Source: Betaproteobacteria bacterium
GTDB lineage: Bacteria > Pseudomonadota > Gammaproteobacteria > Burkholderiales > Casimicrobiaceae
Assembly (NCBI GenBank): GCA_016192065.1
Contig: JACPUX010000001.1
Span: 62,001-126,000 of the forward strand
Length of the DNA: 64,000 nucleotides
Direction of reading: 5' to 3'
Below are positions 8,812 through 18,533 of the stretch, in pieces. Under the pieces are notes generated by a model. That model ran no database searches. It was not told where the DNA came from and saw only the letters and a program-made list of their open reading frames with translations. Positions within the stretch are counted from its first letter, which is position 1. Each line of letters opens with the position of its first letter. A program made the translations under genes and the position numbers.

Positions 8812-10419
8812 ATGGCCATTTTGCACAGCAGCCTCAACCCCAGGGACGAAGGGTTTCGGCAAAACACGGCGGCGATGCAGGCCCTGGTCGCCGATCTGCG
8901 GGCCCGCGTCGAGGAAGTGATGCTGGGTGGCGGCCCTGCGGCGCGCGCAAAACACACCGCCCGCGGCAAGCTCTTGCCACGCGATCGCATTCGCAGTCTG
9001 CTCGATCAGGGCTCGCCGTTTCTCGAGTTCTCGCAGCTCGCCGCCCATGGCATGTATGGCGAAATGATCGCCGCCGCCGGCATCATCACCGGCATTGGCC
9101 GTGTCGCCGGTCGGGAATGTGTGATCGTCGCCAATGACGCGACCGTCAAAGGCGGCTCCTACCTGCCCCTAACGGTCAAGAAGCATTTGCGGGCCCAGGA
9201 AATCGCGCAGCAGAATTTTCTGCCCTGCGTCTACCTCGTGGACTCCGGCGGCGCCAATCTGCCGACGCAAGACGAGGTCTTTCCCGATCGCGAGCACTTC
9301 GGGCGAATTTTCTTCAATCAAGCCAATATGTCGGCACTGGGCATTCCCCAGGTATCAGTGGTGATGGGCTCCTGCACCGCGGGCGGAGCCTACATTCCGG
9401 CGATGTCGGACGAGTCCATTATCGTCAAGGAACAAGGCACGATCTTTCTCGGCGGGCCGCCGTTGGTCCGCGCCGCCACCGGCGAGGTGGTCACGGCCGA
9501 AGACCTCGGGGGGGCGGATGTGCATACGCGCATCTCCGGCGTGGCCGATCACTTCGCCCTCAACGACGCGCATGCCCTGGCGCTGGCGCGGCGCGCAGTC
9601 GCCAACCTCAACCGGCCCAAGAACGTGTCGCTGGAATTGCGTCCCCCGATGGAGCCGCGTTACGCGCCCGAGGAGATCTACGGCGTCGTTCCCGCGGATA
9701 GCAAAAAGCAGTATGACGTGCGCGAAATCATCGCCCGTTTGGTGGACAACAGCGAGTTCGACGAATTCAAGAGCCGTTATGGCAGCACCCTGGTGTGCGG
9801 TTTCGCGCACCTCTGGGGCTATCCCGCAGGCATCGTCGCCAACAACGGCATCCTGTTCTCGGAATCGGCCTTGAAGGGGGCGCATTTCATCGAGTTGTGC
9901 AGCCAGCGCAACATTCCGCTGATCTTCCTGCAGAATGTCACCGGCTTCATGGTCGGCCAGAAATACGAGGCGGGCGGCATCGCCAAGGATGGGGCAAAAA
10001 TGGTCACGGCGGTTTCCTGCGCGCGCGTGCCCAAGTTGACTGTGATTACCGGGGGCAGCTATGGCGCGGGCAATTACGGTATGTGCGGCCGCGCCTTCAG
10101 CCCGCGCTTCCTCTGGATGTGGCCCAACGCGCGCATTTCCGTGATGGGCGGCGAGCAGGCGGCGCTCGTGCTGGCGCGGGTCAAGCGCGACGCCATCGAG
10201 GCCAAGAGCGACGCCTGGTCGGCCGAGGAGGAAGAGGCATTCAAGGCGCCCATACGCGCCAAGTACGAGCGCGAGGGGCACCCCTACTACGCCAGCGCCA
10301 GGCTCTGGGACGACGGCATCATCGACCCCGCGGATACGCGCCGCGTGCTCGCTTTGGCGCTGTCGGCCGCACTCAACAAACCGATGGAGGAAACACGCTT
10401 CGGTGTGTTTAGAATGTGA
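8812..10419 (+). CDS. liuB: Methylcrotonyl-CoA carboxylase, beta (carboxyltransferase) subunit
   Basis: The 535-residue protein has two crotonase-fold carboxyltransferase halves. Typical features are [14 protein letters not shown] near residue 45, [30 protein letters not shown], and the C-terminal [20 protein letters not shown] and MGGEQAA. The SGGANLP...FPD combination is characteristic of methylcrotonyl-CoA rather than propionyl-CoA carboxylase subunits. It carries carboxyl from biotin to 3-methylcrotonyl-CoA, giving 3-methylglutaconyl-CoA, in complex with LiuD (11381-13384). Length matches the family. Confidence 0.93.
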   Translation: MAILHSSLNPRDEGFRQNTAAMQALVADLRARVEEVMLGGGPAARAKHTARGKLLPRDRIRSLLDQGSPFLEFSQLAAHGMYGEMIAAAGIITGIGRVAGRECVIVANDATVKGGSYLPLTVKKHLRAQEIAQQNFLPCVYLVDSGGANLPTQDEVFPDREHFGRIFFNQANMSALGIPQVSVVMGSCTAGGAYIPAMSDESIIVKEQGTIFLGGPPLVRAATGEVVTAEDLGGADVHTRISGVADHFALNDAHALALARRAVANLNRPKNVSLELRPPMEPRYAPEEIYGVVPADSKKQYDVREIIARLVDNSEFDEFKSRYGSTLVCGFAHLWGYPAGIVANNGILFSESALKGAHFIELCSQRNIPLIFLQNVTGFMVGQKYEAGGIAKDGAKMVTAVSCARVPKLTVITGGSYGAGNYGMCGRAFSPRFLWMWPNARISVMGGEQAALVLARVKRDAIEAKSDAWSAEEEEAFKAPIRAKYEREGHPYYASARLWDDGIIDPADTRRVLALALSAALNKPMEETRFGVFRM

Positions 10420-10421
10420 TC

Positions 10422-11231
10422 ATGAGCGTCGTCCAAGCACTGTTCAGCACCCTCAAGGTCAACATCAACCACGGCATCGGCGTGATCGCGCTGAACCGGC
10501 CGGACCTGCACAACGCCTTCAACGAGACTTTGATCGAGGACCTCACCGAGGCGCTCAAGGCGCTCGAACTGCGCTCCGAAGTTCGCGCCGTGGTGCTGAT
10601 GGGCGAGGGCAAGAGCTTCTGCGCTGGGGCGGATCTCAACTGGATGCGCAAAATGGCGGGCTACAGCTACGAGGAAAACTACGCCGACGCCATGGGCCTG
10701 GCGACCATGCTGTCCACCCTCAACCGACTGAAGAAGCCAACCATTGCCCGGATACATGGCCCGACTTTCGGTGGCGGCGTCGGCCTCGTCGCCTGCTGCG
10801 ACATCGCCATCGCCAGTACCGACGCGAGCTTCGCGCTGACCGAGAGTAAACTGGGCATCATCCCCGCGACCATCAGTCCGTATGTGGTCGAGGCTATCGG
10901 CGCTCGGCAGTCCAGGCGCTACTTTCTCACCGCCGAGCGTTTCAGCGCCGCGGAAGCGTTTCGGATTGGCCTGGTCCATGACTTGGTGCCCCCAGAGAGG
11001 CTGGACGAGCGGGTGATCGAGATTTATGCGCGCCTGCATGAATGCGGTCCTCTGGCGCAAGCCGCGGCCAAGGATTTGATCCGCGCCGTGGCACACCGTC
11101 AGGTGCGCGATGACTTGATCGCCGACACCGCCAGACGCATCGCCGATCAGCGCGCCTCGGAAGAAGGGCGGGAAGGGGTCGGCGCTTTCCTCGCCAAGCG
11201 TAAACCCAGTTGGGCCACCTCCCAGGAATAG
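10422..11231 (+). CDS. liuC: Methylglutaconyl-CoA hydratase (crotonase family)
   Basis: The 269-residue crotonase hydrates 3-methylglutaconyl-CoA to HMG-CoA. Family marks are IALNRPDLHNAFNETLI, the oxyanion-hole region GEGKSFCAGADLNWM, and GPTFGGGVGLVACCDIAIAS with FALTESKLGIIPATISPYV. An ATG at 10422 is preferred; a GTG six bases upstream overlaps the liuB stop and is also possible. It is placed between liuB and liuD as in typical liu operons. It was preferred over general enoyl-CoA hydratase because of operon position and the LNWM segment common in LiuC-type proteins. Confidence 0.88.
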   Translation: MSVVQALFSTLKVNINHGIGVIALNRPDLHNAFNETLIEDLTEALKALELRSEVRAVVLMGEGKSFCAGADLNWMRKMAGYSYEENYADAMGLATMLSTLNRLKKPTIARIHGPTFGGGVGLVACCDIAIASTDASFALTESKLGIIPATISPYVVEAIGARQSRRYFLTAERFSAAEAFRIGLVHDLVPPERLDERVIEIYARLHECGPLAQAAAKDLIRAVAHRQVRDDLIADTARRIADQRASEEGREGVGAFLAKRKPSWATSQE

Positions 11232-11237
11232 TGAAAA

Positions 11238-11415
11238 AGTGTTTGAGAAGATCCTGATTGCCAACCGCGGAGACAACACGCCGCGCAGCGGCTTGTTGCG
11301 GCACAGGCTAACTCCCGCGCAGCGGGAGTTAAGCGCAGCGGCCGAAGCCAAATCGCCGGCCGCGCATTGTGGAGTAGCCAGTGTTTGAGAAGATCCTGAT
11401 TGCCAACCGCGGAGA
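11238..11415 (+). repeat. Duplicated liuD start (36-bp exact repeat) flanking a hairpin-bearing insert
   Basis: The 36 bases at 11238-11273 are identical to 11380-11415, which hold the liuD start codon and first codons. The first copy gives a GTG at 11239 that reads MFEKILIANRG and then runs out of frame for 49 codons to a TGA at 11386-11388, just inside liuD. Between the copies are 106 bp containing a perfect 10-bp stem with a GCA loop (11309-11331, TAACTCCCGC and its complement). This looks like a duplication-with-insertion and leaves a decoy start in front of liuD. Confidence 0.9.
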
Positions 11416-13384
11416 AATCGCCGTCCGCGTCGCCCGCACCGCTCGGCTCCTGGGCATCAAGACCGTCGCGGTCTACTCCGAAGCCGACCGCGGCGCGCTG
11501 CACGTCGAGAGTTGTGACGAAGCCTACCTCTTGGGCGCGGCACCACCGCGCGAGAGCTACCTGCGCGGCGAGCGCATCATCGAGATCGCTGTACGCAGCG
11601 GCGCCCAGGCGATTCACCCGGGCTACGGCTTTCTCTCCGAGAACGAGGATTTCGCCCGGGCTTGCGCCGACGCGGGGCTGGTGTTCATCGGCCCACCCCC
11701 GGCGGCGATCCGCGCCATGGGTTCCAAGAGTGAGTCCAAGCGATTGATGGCCGCGGCCTCGGTGCCCTTGGTGCCGGGCTACCACGGCGAGGACCAGGAT
11801 GATGCTCTGCTCCACGCGGAAGCCGACGCCATCGGCTACCCGGTGCTGATCAAGGCTTCGGCCGGCGGGGGCGGCAAGGGCATGCGGGTGGTGGAACGCC
11901 ACGAGGAATTCCCCGCCGCCCTCGGCTCGGCGCGACGGGAAGCAAAGTCTTCGTTCGCCGATGACCGGGTACTGATCGAGAAGTACCTCAGCGAACCACG
12001 GCACATTGAGATTCAGGTCTTCGCCGATACCCTGGGCAACGCGGTCTATATTTTCGAGCGGGATTGTTCGATTCAGCGCCGCCACCAGAAAGTGCTCGAG
12101 GAAGCCCCCGCGCCGGGCATGAGCCCGGAGCGCCGCGCCCAAATGGGCAGTGCGGCGGTCGCCGCTGCCCAAGCCATTGAGTACGTCGGCGCCGGCACGG
12201 TGGAATTCATCGCGGAACAAAGCGGCACGTTCTACTTCATGGAGATGAACACCCGCCTCCAGGTGGAGCATCCGGTCACGGAGATGATCACTGGGCTCGA
12301 TCTAGTCGAGTGGCAATTGCGCGTGGCCAGCGGCGAGCGCTTGCCGCTCTTGCAGGACCAGTTGCGAATTCGCGGGCACGCGCTGGAGGCACGCGTGTAC
12401 GCCGAAGACCCGGAGCGAAACTTTTTGCCGTCCATCGGTGGCATCGCCCATTTGCGCACGCCCTCGCCCGCCGCGGCGGTACGCATCGACACTGGAGTGC
12501 GCGAGGGCGACGAGATCAGCGCCTACTATGACCCGATGATCGCCAAGCTGATTGTTCACGGTGAAGATCGCCCGCAGGCATTGCGGCGCATGGCGGATGC
12601 GTTGACGCACTATCAAGTGGTCGGTGTCAACACCAACCTGGAATTCCTGCATCGCCTGGTGACCCATCCGGCTTTCGCCGCGGCGAAACTCGATACCGGC
12701 TTTATCGGCCGGCACCAGGAGGCGCTGCTCCCCAAGAACGTCGCCCCGGACGCCACGGTGGTCGCTTCGTTGGCGCTCGCCGAACTCGAATTCGCTCGCG
12801 CGGCGGCGCGTCGCGTTGCGCAATCCTCGGGTGAGCCCAATTCGCCTTGGTTCGCCGCGGACGGTTGGTGGCTCAACAGCGACAACCACCGGATCTTCAG
12901 CTTCGAGTATCAAGGCAAGCCGCTGCTCGTCACCGTGCATTTTTGCGGCACCTCCTATCTCATCGATTTACCCGAGATATCGCTGTCGGCCACGGTGGCC
13001 GCGGTAGGTGAGGGCCTGCGGGTCAACCTCGATGGCGAGGAATTTCTTTGTCATTGCGTCCGCAGTGGCGAGGACCGCATCCTCTATCGACAGGGCCGCG
13101 CTTGGCGTTTTCGCCATCTCGATGCCTTGACGCATGCTGGTGACAGTGGTGGTGGCGGCGGCCATCTCACCGCGCCGATGTCCGGGGCGGTAATCAGTGT
13201 GCTGGTGAAGGTGGGTGATTTGGTGAGCGCCGGGCAGGCGCTTCTGGTCATGGAGGCGATGAAGATGGAACACACCATCGTCGCGCCTGGTCCCGGGCGG
13301 GTGCTGCGCATTGCCTTCGGTCCCGGCGACCAAGTGAAGGATGGCGTCGAATTGCTCGAACTCGCCGCTGCAGAAGCCGCATGA
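11381..13384 (+). CDS. liuD: Methylcrotonyl-CoA carboxylase, alpha (biotin carboxylase/BCCP) subunit
   Basis: The 667-residue protein begins with a GTG (FEKILIANRGEIAVRVARTA) and has a biotin carboxylase module, including KASAGGGGKGMRVV and VFERDCSIQRRHQKVLEEAPAP with FYFMEMNTRLQVEHPVTE, then a linker of about 120 residues and a C-terminal biotinyl domain with VMEAMKMEHT, in which Lys628 carries biotin. It carboxylates its own biotin using ATP and bicarbonate and pairs with LiuB. Its start is preceded by an out-of-frame duplicate of its own first 35 bases. The stop overlaps the next start in ATGA. Confidence 0.94.
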   Translation: MFEKILIANRGEIAVRVARTARLLGIKTVAVYSEADRGALHVESCDEAYLLGAAPPRESYLRGERIIEIAVRSGAQAIHPGYGFLSENEDFARACADAGLVFIGPPPAAIRAMGSKSESKRLMAAASVPLVPGYHGEDQDDALLHAEADAIGYPVLIKASAGGGGKGMRVVERHEEFPAALGSARREAKSSFADDRVLIEKYLSEPRHIEIQVFADTLGNAVYIFERDCSIQRRHQKVLEEAPAPGMSPERRAQMGSAAVAAAQAIEYVGAGTVEFIAEQSGTFYFMEMNTRLQVEHPVTEMITGLDLVEWQLRVASGERLPLLQDQLRIRGHALEARVYAEDPERNFLPSIGGIAHLRTPSPAAAVRIDTGVREGDEISAYYDPMIAKLIVHGEDRPQALRRMADALTHYQVVGVNTNLEFLHRLVTHPAFAAAKLDTGFIGRHQEALLPKNVAPDATVVASLALAELEFARAAARRVAQSSGEPNSPWFAADGWWLNSDNHRIFSFEYQGKPLLVTVHFCGTSYLIDLPEISLSATVAAVGEGLRVNLDGEEFLCHCVRSGEDRILYRQGRAWRFRHLDALTHAGDSGGGGGHLTAPMSGAVISVLVKVGDLVSAGQALLVMEAMKMEHTIVAPGPGRVLRIAFGPGDQVKDGVELLELAAAEAA

Positions 13385-14307
13385 CCTGCGGCTCCACTGA
13401 CTGGCCCGGCAGCGTGCTCATTACCGAGGTCGGACCGCGTGACGGCTTGCAGAACGAGCAGACCGTGGTGCCGGCGGCGATCAAGATCGAGTTGATCCGG
13501 CGCCTCGCCGCCGCCGGCTGCGCCAGCATCGAGGCGACCAGCTTCGTCTCACCCAAGTGGGTGCCGCAGCTCGCCGATGCGGCCGAAGTGATGCGGGGCC
13601 TGCCGCGCCGCGCCGGCCTGCGCTACACGGCGCTGACCCCCAACCTCAAGGGTTTCGAGGCAGCACTGGCCGCCGGTGTGGATGAGGTGGCAGTATTCGT
13701 CGCCGCGTCGGAGTCGTTTTCGCAGAAGAACATCAATTGCTCCATCGCCGAGAGCCTGGACCGCGCCGAACCCTTGATCGCGGCGGCGCAAGTCGCAGGG
13801 GTGCCGGTACGCGGCTACCTCTCCTGTGTCATCGCCTGCCCGTATGAGGGCGCGATCGCTCCGGAGAAGATCCGACCGATCGCCGAGATGCTCCTCGCCA
13901 TGGGCTGCTATGAAATCTCGCTGGGCGACACCATCGGAGCCGGTACCGCGGGGACGGTCCAAGCCTTGCTCGAAGTGCTGTTGCCAGGTATTTCCGCCGA
14001 TCGCCTGGCCGGGCATTTCCACGACACCTACGGTCAGGCACTCGCCAATGTTTTGGCCGCCTTGCGCCTGGGCATCCGCCATTTCGACAGTTCCGTGGGA
14101 GGTCTCGGCGGCTGTCCCTACGCCCGGGGAGCCACGGGCAACCTCGCCACCGAGGACTTGGTGTATCTGCTCAACGGGCTGAAGATCGAAACCGGCATCG
14201 ATCTTGACCGGCTGGCGGCGGCGGGGCAGTTCATTGCGGATTTCCTCGGCCGTCCGTCGCACTCCCGCGTCGCGCGCGCCTTGGCAGCAAAACAGGAGGT
14301 GGCATGA
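13381..14307 (+). CDS. liuE: Hydroxymethylglutaryl-CoA lyase
   Basis: The 308-residue TIM-barrel enzyme cleaves HMG-CoA to acetyl-CoA and acetoacetate, the final dedicated step of leucine degradation. Motifs are ITEVGPRDGLQNE at the N-terminus, ISLGDTIGAGT, the metal-ligand region AGHFHDTYGQALAN, and the catalytic cysteine loop VGGLGGCPYARGATGNLATE. The start overlaps the liuD stop by four bases, indicating translational coupling. Length agrees with bacterial HMG-CoA lyases. Confidence 0.94.
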   Translation: MTCGSTDWPGSVLITEVGPRDGLQNEQTVVPAAIKIELIRRLAAAGCASIEATSFVSPKWVPQLADAAEVMRGLPRRAGLRYTALTPNLKGFEAALAAGVDEVAVFVAASESFSQKNINCSIAESLDRAEPLIAAAQVAGVPVRGYLSCVIACPYEGAIAPEKIRPIAEMLLAMGCYEISLGDTIGAGTAGTVQALLEVLLPGISADRLAGHFHDTYGQALANVLAALRLGIRHFDSSVGGLGGCPYARGATGNLATEDLVYLLNGLKIETGIDLDRLAAAGQFIADFLGRPSHSRVARALAAKQEVA

Positions 14308-14510
14308 TCGCCCCCGACACCGCCTCGCCCTGTACCGGAATCTGCGCCGTCGAGGCCCACACTGGCTGGTGCGCCGGCTGCCAGAGGACCTTGGCCGAAA
14401 TCGCCGCTTGGGCAGGCCTCGATGAACCTGCTCGACGCAGCATCATGGCCAAGATCGTCGATCGCCGCGCCGGCTTGCGCGACTGCCGCGCCACGCTCCG
14501 GCGGTCTTGA
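14304..14510 (+). CDS. DUF1289-family small cysteine-rich protein
   Basis: The 68-residue protein shows the DUF1289 pattern SPCTGICAVEAHTGWCAGCQRT followed by EIAAWAGLDEPARRSIM (quoted in parts). Four conserved cysteines (in CTGIC and CAGC) are suggestive of metal or Fe-S binding, though this is not proven for the family. The start overlaps the liuE stop in an ATGA, making it the last gene of the operon. DUF1289 genes often sit downstream of unrelated metabolic genes, so a pathway role is not implied. The convergent neighbour begins 39 bp later. Confidence 0.85.
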   Translation: MIAPDTASPCTGICAVEAHTGWCAGCQRTLAEIAAWAGLDEPARRSIMAKIVDRRAGLRDCRATLRRS

Positions 14511-14549
14511 TCGCCCAGTGCGGCCCGTTTGCAGACCAGCTCGGCCGAA

Positions 14550-15947
14550 TCAGATCACTCCCTGGGACGCCAAAGAGGCGATTTCTTCTTCCTCGAAGCC
14601 CGCTTCTCGGAGCACCTCTTTGCTGTGCTCGCCCTGCGCCGGAGCACCCTTGGGAGCGGGAAACTCGGCCCCGGATAGACGCACCGCCGGGCCGAACTGG
14701 GCCTCGGCCAGGGTCTCGCCCAACACCATGCCGCGGCTGCGGAACTGGGCGTCCTGCATTGCCTCGGCCAACGTCAGCACCGGCGTTACGCAACAATCGA
14801 CGCCCCGTAGCGCTTCGACCCACTCGGCCTGAGTCCGGCCCGAAAAGACGGCCTGCAACTCGGCTTGGGCCGCGATCCCCGCCGCGCCCGTGGCGAACTG
14901 CTGGCCGACCAGGTCCGGTCGGCCGATGGCCGCGCACAGGCTTTGCCAGAACTTCGGCTCCAGCGCGCCGACCGCGAGATAGCGCCCGTCACCGGCGGGA
15001 TAGACCTGATAACAGGGCACGCCGCCAGTCAACAGATCGGTACCCCGAGCCGGTACCTTGCCCCAAGTCGAGAGGGCGTGCAGGGCGAAGTACTGGTGCG
15101 CGAAGCTGGCGTCAGTCATGGCCACGTCCAGGTGGCGCCCCCGTCCGGTGGCGCGCGCCTCCACCAGGGCGGCCAGGATGCCCATGGCGGCGCTGAGACC
15201 GCCGCCCAGGAGGTCGGCGATTTGCAGATTACTGAGCGCCGGCGGTCCGCCGGCCGTGCCGATCTGGTCGAGTACGCCGGCGAGCGCGAGATAATTGAGG
15301 TCGTGCCCGGCCAAATCACGGTTGGGCCCGGTCTGGCCGTAGCCGGAAATGCTGCAATAGACGATCGCCGGATTCCTTGACGACGCCTCGGCATAGCCCA
15401 CGCCCAGGCGATCGACCACTCCGGGGCGAAAGCTCTCCACTACGACCTGAGCCCCCTGCACCAGGCGCAAAAAAATTGCTCTCCCGGCCTCCTGTTTGAG
15501 GTCGAGCTGAATGCTGCGCTTGTTGCGATTGATGGCGCGAAAATAGGTCGAGGTTTGGCCCGCCTCAACGCCGAGTCGACGCGCGTAGTCGCCCTCCCCG
15601 GTGTCCTCGACCTTGATCACGTCGGCGCCGAAATCGGCCAAGTGCAGGGTGCAAACCGGACCGGGCAGGAGTCGGCTGAGATCGAGGATACGAATGCCAT
15701 GCAGCGGACCGGTCGGACTAGGACCGGACCTCCTCCCAGCCCCCTCTCCGCGGGAGGGGGTGGGCGCTCCCGGGCTGCGCCCGCTCCGGTCCTTGGCCTG
15801 CGCCCCCTTCGTGCGGCCGGGCGGGCTCGAACGACCCCTCCCCCCGGCCCCCTCCCCGCGGGAGGGGGTGGGTGTTGTTCGCGGGCTGCGCCCGCTCCGG
15901 TCACTGGCCTGCGCCCCCTTCGGGCGGCCGGGCGGGGGCGCGCTCAT
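14550..15947 (-). CDS. CaiB/BaiF-family (class III) CoA-transferase with repeat-encoded N-terminal extension
   Basis: From about residue 82 the protein is a normal class III CoA-transferase: [32 protein letters not shown] (read in parts), [27 protein letters not shown] with the catalytic Asp, and about 380 residues to the end, as in alpha-methylacyl-CoA racemases. The first 81 residues are Gly/Pro/Arg/Ser-rich and encode two copies of a DNA repeat (15741-15826 and 15848-15936). No ATG, GTG or TTG lies in frame between the ATG at 15947 and the conserved domain; the closest candidate is a CTG at 15704. The ATG overlaps the purE stop (ATGA). Whether the extension is translated is unknown. Substrate is unknown. 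Confidence 0.8.
   Translation of the reverse strand: MSAPPPGRPKGAQASDRSGRSPRTTPTPSRGEGAGGRGRSSPPGRTKGAQAKDRSGRSPGAPTPSRGEGAGRRSGPSPTGPLHGIRILDLSRLLPGPVCTLHLADFGADVIKVEDTGEGDYARRLGVEAGQTSTYFRAINRNKRSIQLDLKQEAGRAIFLRLVQGAQVVVESFRPGVVDRLGVGYAEASSRNPAIVYCSISGYGQTGPNRDLAGHDLNYLALAGVLDQIGTAGGPPALSNLQIADLLGGGLSAAMGILAALVEARATGRGRHLDVAMTDASFAHQYFALHALSTWGKVPARGTDLLTGGVPCYQVYPAGDGRYLAVGALEPKFWQSLCAAIGRPDLVGQQFATGAAGIAAQAELQAVFSGRTQAEWVEALRGVDCCVTPVLTLAEAMQDAQFRSRGMVLGETLAEAQFGPAVRLSGAEFPAPKGAPAQGEHSKEVLREAGFEEEEIASLASQGVI
15741..15936. repeat. Two-copy GC-rich repeat inside the CoA-transferase reading frame
   Basis: Copy A spans 15741-15826 and copy B 15848-15936, with a 3-base length difference that keeps the reading frame. 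Each begins with a CCCCCT...AGGGGG palindrome, continues with CGGGCTGCGCCCGCTCCGG and ends with GCGGCCGGGCGGG. Copy B shares an exact 17-bp string (15918-15934) with the unrelated tandem repeat at 45434-45450, which suggests one REP-like repeat family. Read on the minus strand they encode the repeated peptide GAQA(S/K)DRSGRSP. Confidence 0.85.
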
Positions 15948-16459
15948 GCTGCGCCGGGCGGCGGCAGGCTCAGGGCGAGTACGGCCGTGGACTGCTCTTT
16001 ACGAAACTGGTGCAGGCGTTCGGCCAGGGCCGCATCACCCGCGGCCAAACAGGCGACCGCGAACAGCGCCGCGTTGGCGGCGCCGGCCTCGCCGATGGCG
16101 AAGGTGGCGACCGGTATTCCTTTGGGCATTTGTACGATCGAAAGCAATGAATCCTCGCCGCGCAGGTATTTGGAGGGGATCGGCACACCCAGCACCGGCA
16201 GTTCGGTCTTGGCGGCGATCACGCCCGCCAGATGTGCCGCACCTCCGGCTCCGGCAATGATGAAGCGCAGACCGCGCTGCTGCGCCTGCGCGGCGTAGGC
16301 CATGGTCTCGTCCGGCACTCGGTGGGCGGAAAGGACGCGCGCTTCGTGCCCGACCCCGAACTTCTCCAGCATGGAGCAACTGTGTAGCATGATGTCCCAG
16401 TCACTCTGGCTGCCCATGATTACCCCCACCAAGGGGGAGCTTGCCCAATTCGAAGCCAT
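15944..16459 (-). CDS. purE: N5-carboxyaminoimidazole ribonucleotide mutase
   Basis: The 171-residue protein has the PurE class I signatures [31 protein letters not shown] and [19 protein letters not shown], then [23 protein letters not shown] (read in parts). It isomerises N5-CAIR to CAIR in purine synthesis. The start at 16459 follows a good AAGGAG site; longer in-frame forms would lack homology. The usual partner purK is not adjacent; the gene is instead coupled to a CoA-transferase. Confidence 0.93.
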   Translation of the reverse strand: MASNWASSPLVGVIMGSQSDWDIMLHSCSMLEKFGVGHEARVLSAHRVPDETMAYAAQAQQRGLRFIIAGAGGAAHLAGVIAAKTELPVLGVPIPSKYLRGEDSLLSIVQMPKGIPVATFAIGEAGAANAALFAVACLAAGDAALAERLHQFRKEQSTAVLALSLPPPGAA

Positions 16460-16553
16460 GACCCACTCCTTGCGGCGATCGCGCCTGCCAAAGGCGAATT
16501 TTACGGTGCTTTGTCTCTTGCCCCAAGGGCCGCGCTTGAGCACAATTGCCGGC

Positions 16554-18533
16554 ATGAGATCTCTTCCGTCCCTGCTCACCCTTGTGTTTGGGCTGCTCGG
16601 CCCGGTGGCCGCGTACTCTGGCACCCCCGCCGCACCCACCCAAGTCGATCAAGCCTTTCTCGACGCCCGCGAGGCCTTTCGGGTAGGCGAGCGCAAGAAG
16701 CTCGATCGCGCCGCCCTGCTGCTGCGCGATCACGCTCTGTTTCCCTATGTCGAGTCCTATCAGCTACTCCTGCAATTGGATGAGCTAGCGCCCGAAGTCG
16801 TGCTCAGCTTTCTCGCGCGCCACTCCGACAGCCTTGCCGCGGAAAGGCTATACACCGAGTGGGTTCGTTCTCTGGGCAAACAGCAGCGCTGGGATCTGTT
16901 CGGCGAGCATTTCGCCGCGTTGAACCAAGAAGACCAGGAACTGAGCTGCTACGGCCTACAGTATCGCGCACGCAGCGATCCCGAAGCGTTGCTCGAGGCT
17001 CGGGGACTATGGTTCACCGGGCAGGATTTGCCGGAAGCGTGCGCGCCGCTTTTCGAGCGGCTCGCGGCCCAGGGCAAGCTGGGCACTAGCGAGCTGCGCG
17101 CCCGTCAGCGCTTGGCGGTCGAGGCTGGCAATGCCGCGCTGGTGCAGAAGCTCAACGCCCGGCTTCCTCCTGCCGAACGGGTTGCACCGAAGCGGCTGGA
17201 GTTCGCTTTGCACCGACCGGAAAGGCTGCTCGCCAAGGGCGACTTGAAATGGCAGCAGCCGGCGGAGCGCGAGCTAGCGCTCCTCGCTCTTTGGCGTCTG
17301 GCGCGCAATTCTCCCAGCGCGGCGCATGAGTTCTGGACGCGCCATCGCGAGCGCCTCGCCCCGGCTGACGCGCTGGCGACGCTGGGCCAGATCGCCCACC
17401 AGGGCGCTCGCCGCCTGCAGCCCGAGGCGCTGGAGTGGTATCGCGCGGCGGAGGGCGTCCAGCACAGTGAGGCCGCGCTGGCGTGGAAGGCGCGCATTGC
17501 CTTGCGGTTTGCCAATTGGTCGATGGTTTTGAGCGCCCTGCAGGCCATGCCACCAACGATGGCTCAGGAACCGGTGTGGCGCTACTGGAAGGGGCGGGCG
17601 TTGCGCCAGCTTGGACGCTACGAGGAGGCCCGGACGCTTTGGGAGCCGCTCGCCCGGGAGTTCAGCTACTACGGATTGCTTGCCGCCGAGGAGTTGGGCG
17701 TCGCCCTGGTGCCCAAGAGCGAGCCCACGCCAGCAACCCCCGAGGCGCTGGCGCGGGTGGCCGCCATGCCGGCGGTGCAGCGCATGCTCAAGTTCTACGA
17801 ATTGGGTTTGCGCTTCGAGGGCACTCGCGAATGGATATGGGCGATTCGCGGCATGAGTGACGAGGAGCTTTTGGTGGCGGCCGAGTTCGCCCGGCGGCAG
17901 GGCATTCTTGATCGTGCCATCAACACCGCCGACAAGACCGTGGCCCGCCACGACTTCAATCTGCGCTTCATGACGCCTTACCGCGAGCACCTCAGCGCCG
18001 CGGCGCGGGAACACGGGCTCGACGAGGCCTTGGTCTTCGCCTTGGTGCGCCAAGAGAGCCGCTTCCTGCCCGAGGCGCGTTCGCGCGCCGGCGCCGTGGG
18101 GCTGATGCAATTGATGCCGCCGACCGCGAAGTGGGTGGCAGGCCGAACGGGCAGCCGCGATTATCGGCCTTCGCAGATTGGCATCGTCGATGTGAACGTC
18201 AAGTTCGGCGCGTATTATTTGCGTTATGTGCTCGACCGCTTGGGCGGTTTGCCCGTCTTGGCGACCGCCGCGTACAACGCTGGCCCGACCCGCGCGCTCA
18301 ATTGGCGCGGGCCGATCGCGCTGGAAGGAGCGATTTATGTGGAGTCCATTCCGTTCACCGAGACCCGCGACTACGTCAAGAAAGTGCTCGCCAACGCCAT
18401 GTTCTACGCGCCCCGCCTCGGTACCCGGCAAGTGCCGCTGAAGACCCGCTTGGGGGTCATCCCGTCGCGAGATGCGAGTTTGAACGGGGTCTATCAGGAG
18501 CTCATCTATACCTCGGTTGAGGCGGACCAGTGA
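16554..18533 (+). CDS. slt: Soluble lytic murein transglycosylase (Slt70-like)
   Basis: The 659-residue exported protein begins with a signal peptide ([20 protein letters not shown]) and has a long alpha-superhelical region with repeated helical hairpins, followed by a C-terminal lysozyme-like domain. The catalytic glutamate is Glu501 in LVRQESRF, followed by [21 protein letters not shown] and [15 protein letters not shown]. It cleaves peptidoglycan glycan strands in the periplasm, forming anhydro-muropeptides. Length is close to Slt70. The stop overlaps the next gene's GTG start (GTGA). Confidence 0.92.
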   Translation: MRSLPSLLTLVFGLLGPVAAYSGTPAAPTQVDQAFLDAREAFRVGERKKLDRAALLLRDHALFPYVESYQLLLQLDELAPEVVLSFLARHSDSLAAERLYTEWVRSLGKQQRWDLFGEHFAALNQEDQELSCYGLQYRARSDPEALLEARGLWFTGQDLPEACAPLFERLAAQGKLGTSELRARQRLAVEAGNAALVQKLNARLPPAERVAPKRLEFALHRPERLLAKGDLKWQQPAERELALLALWRLARNSPSAAHEFWTRHRERLAPADALATLGQIAHQGARRLQPEALEWYRAAEGVQHSEAALAWKARIALRFANWSMVLSALQAMPPTMAQEPVWRYWKGRALRQLGRYEEARTLWEPLAREFSYYGLLAAEELGVALVPKSEPTPATPEALARVAAMPAVQRMLKFYELGLRFEGTREWIWAIRGMSDEELLVAAEFARRQGILDRAINTADKTVARHDFNLRFMTPYREHLSAAAREHGLDEALVFALVRQESRFLPEARSRAGAVGLMQLMPPTAKWVAGRTGSRDYRPSQIGIVDVNVKFGAYYLRYVLDRLGGLPVLATAAYNAGPTRALNWRGPIALEGAIYVESIPFTETRDYVKKVLANAMFYAPRLGTRQVPLKTRLGVIPSRDASLNGVYQELIYTSVEADQ

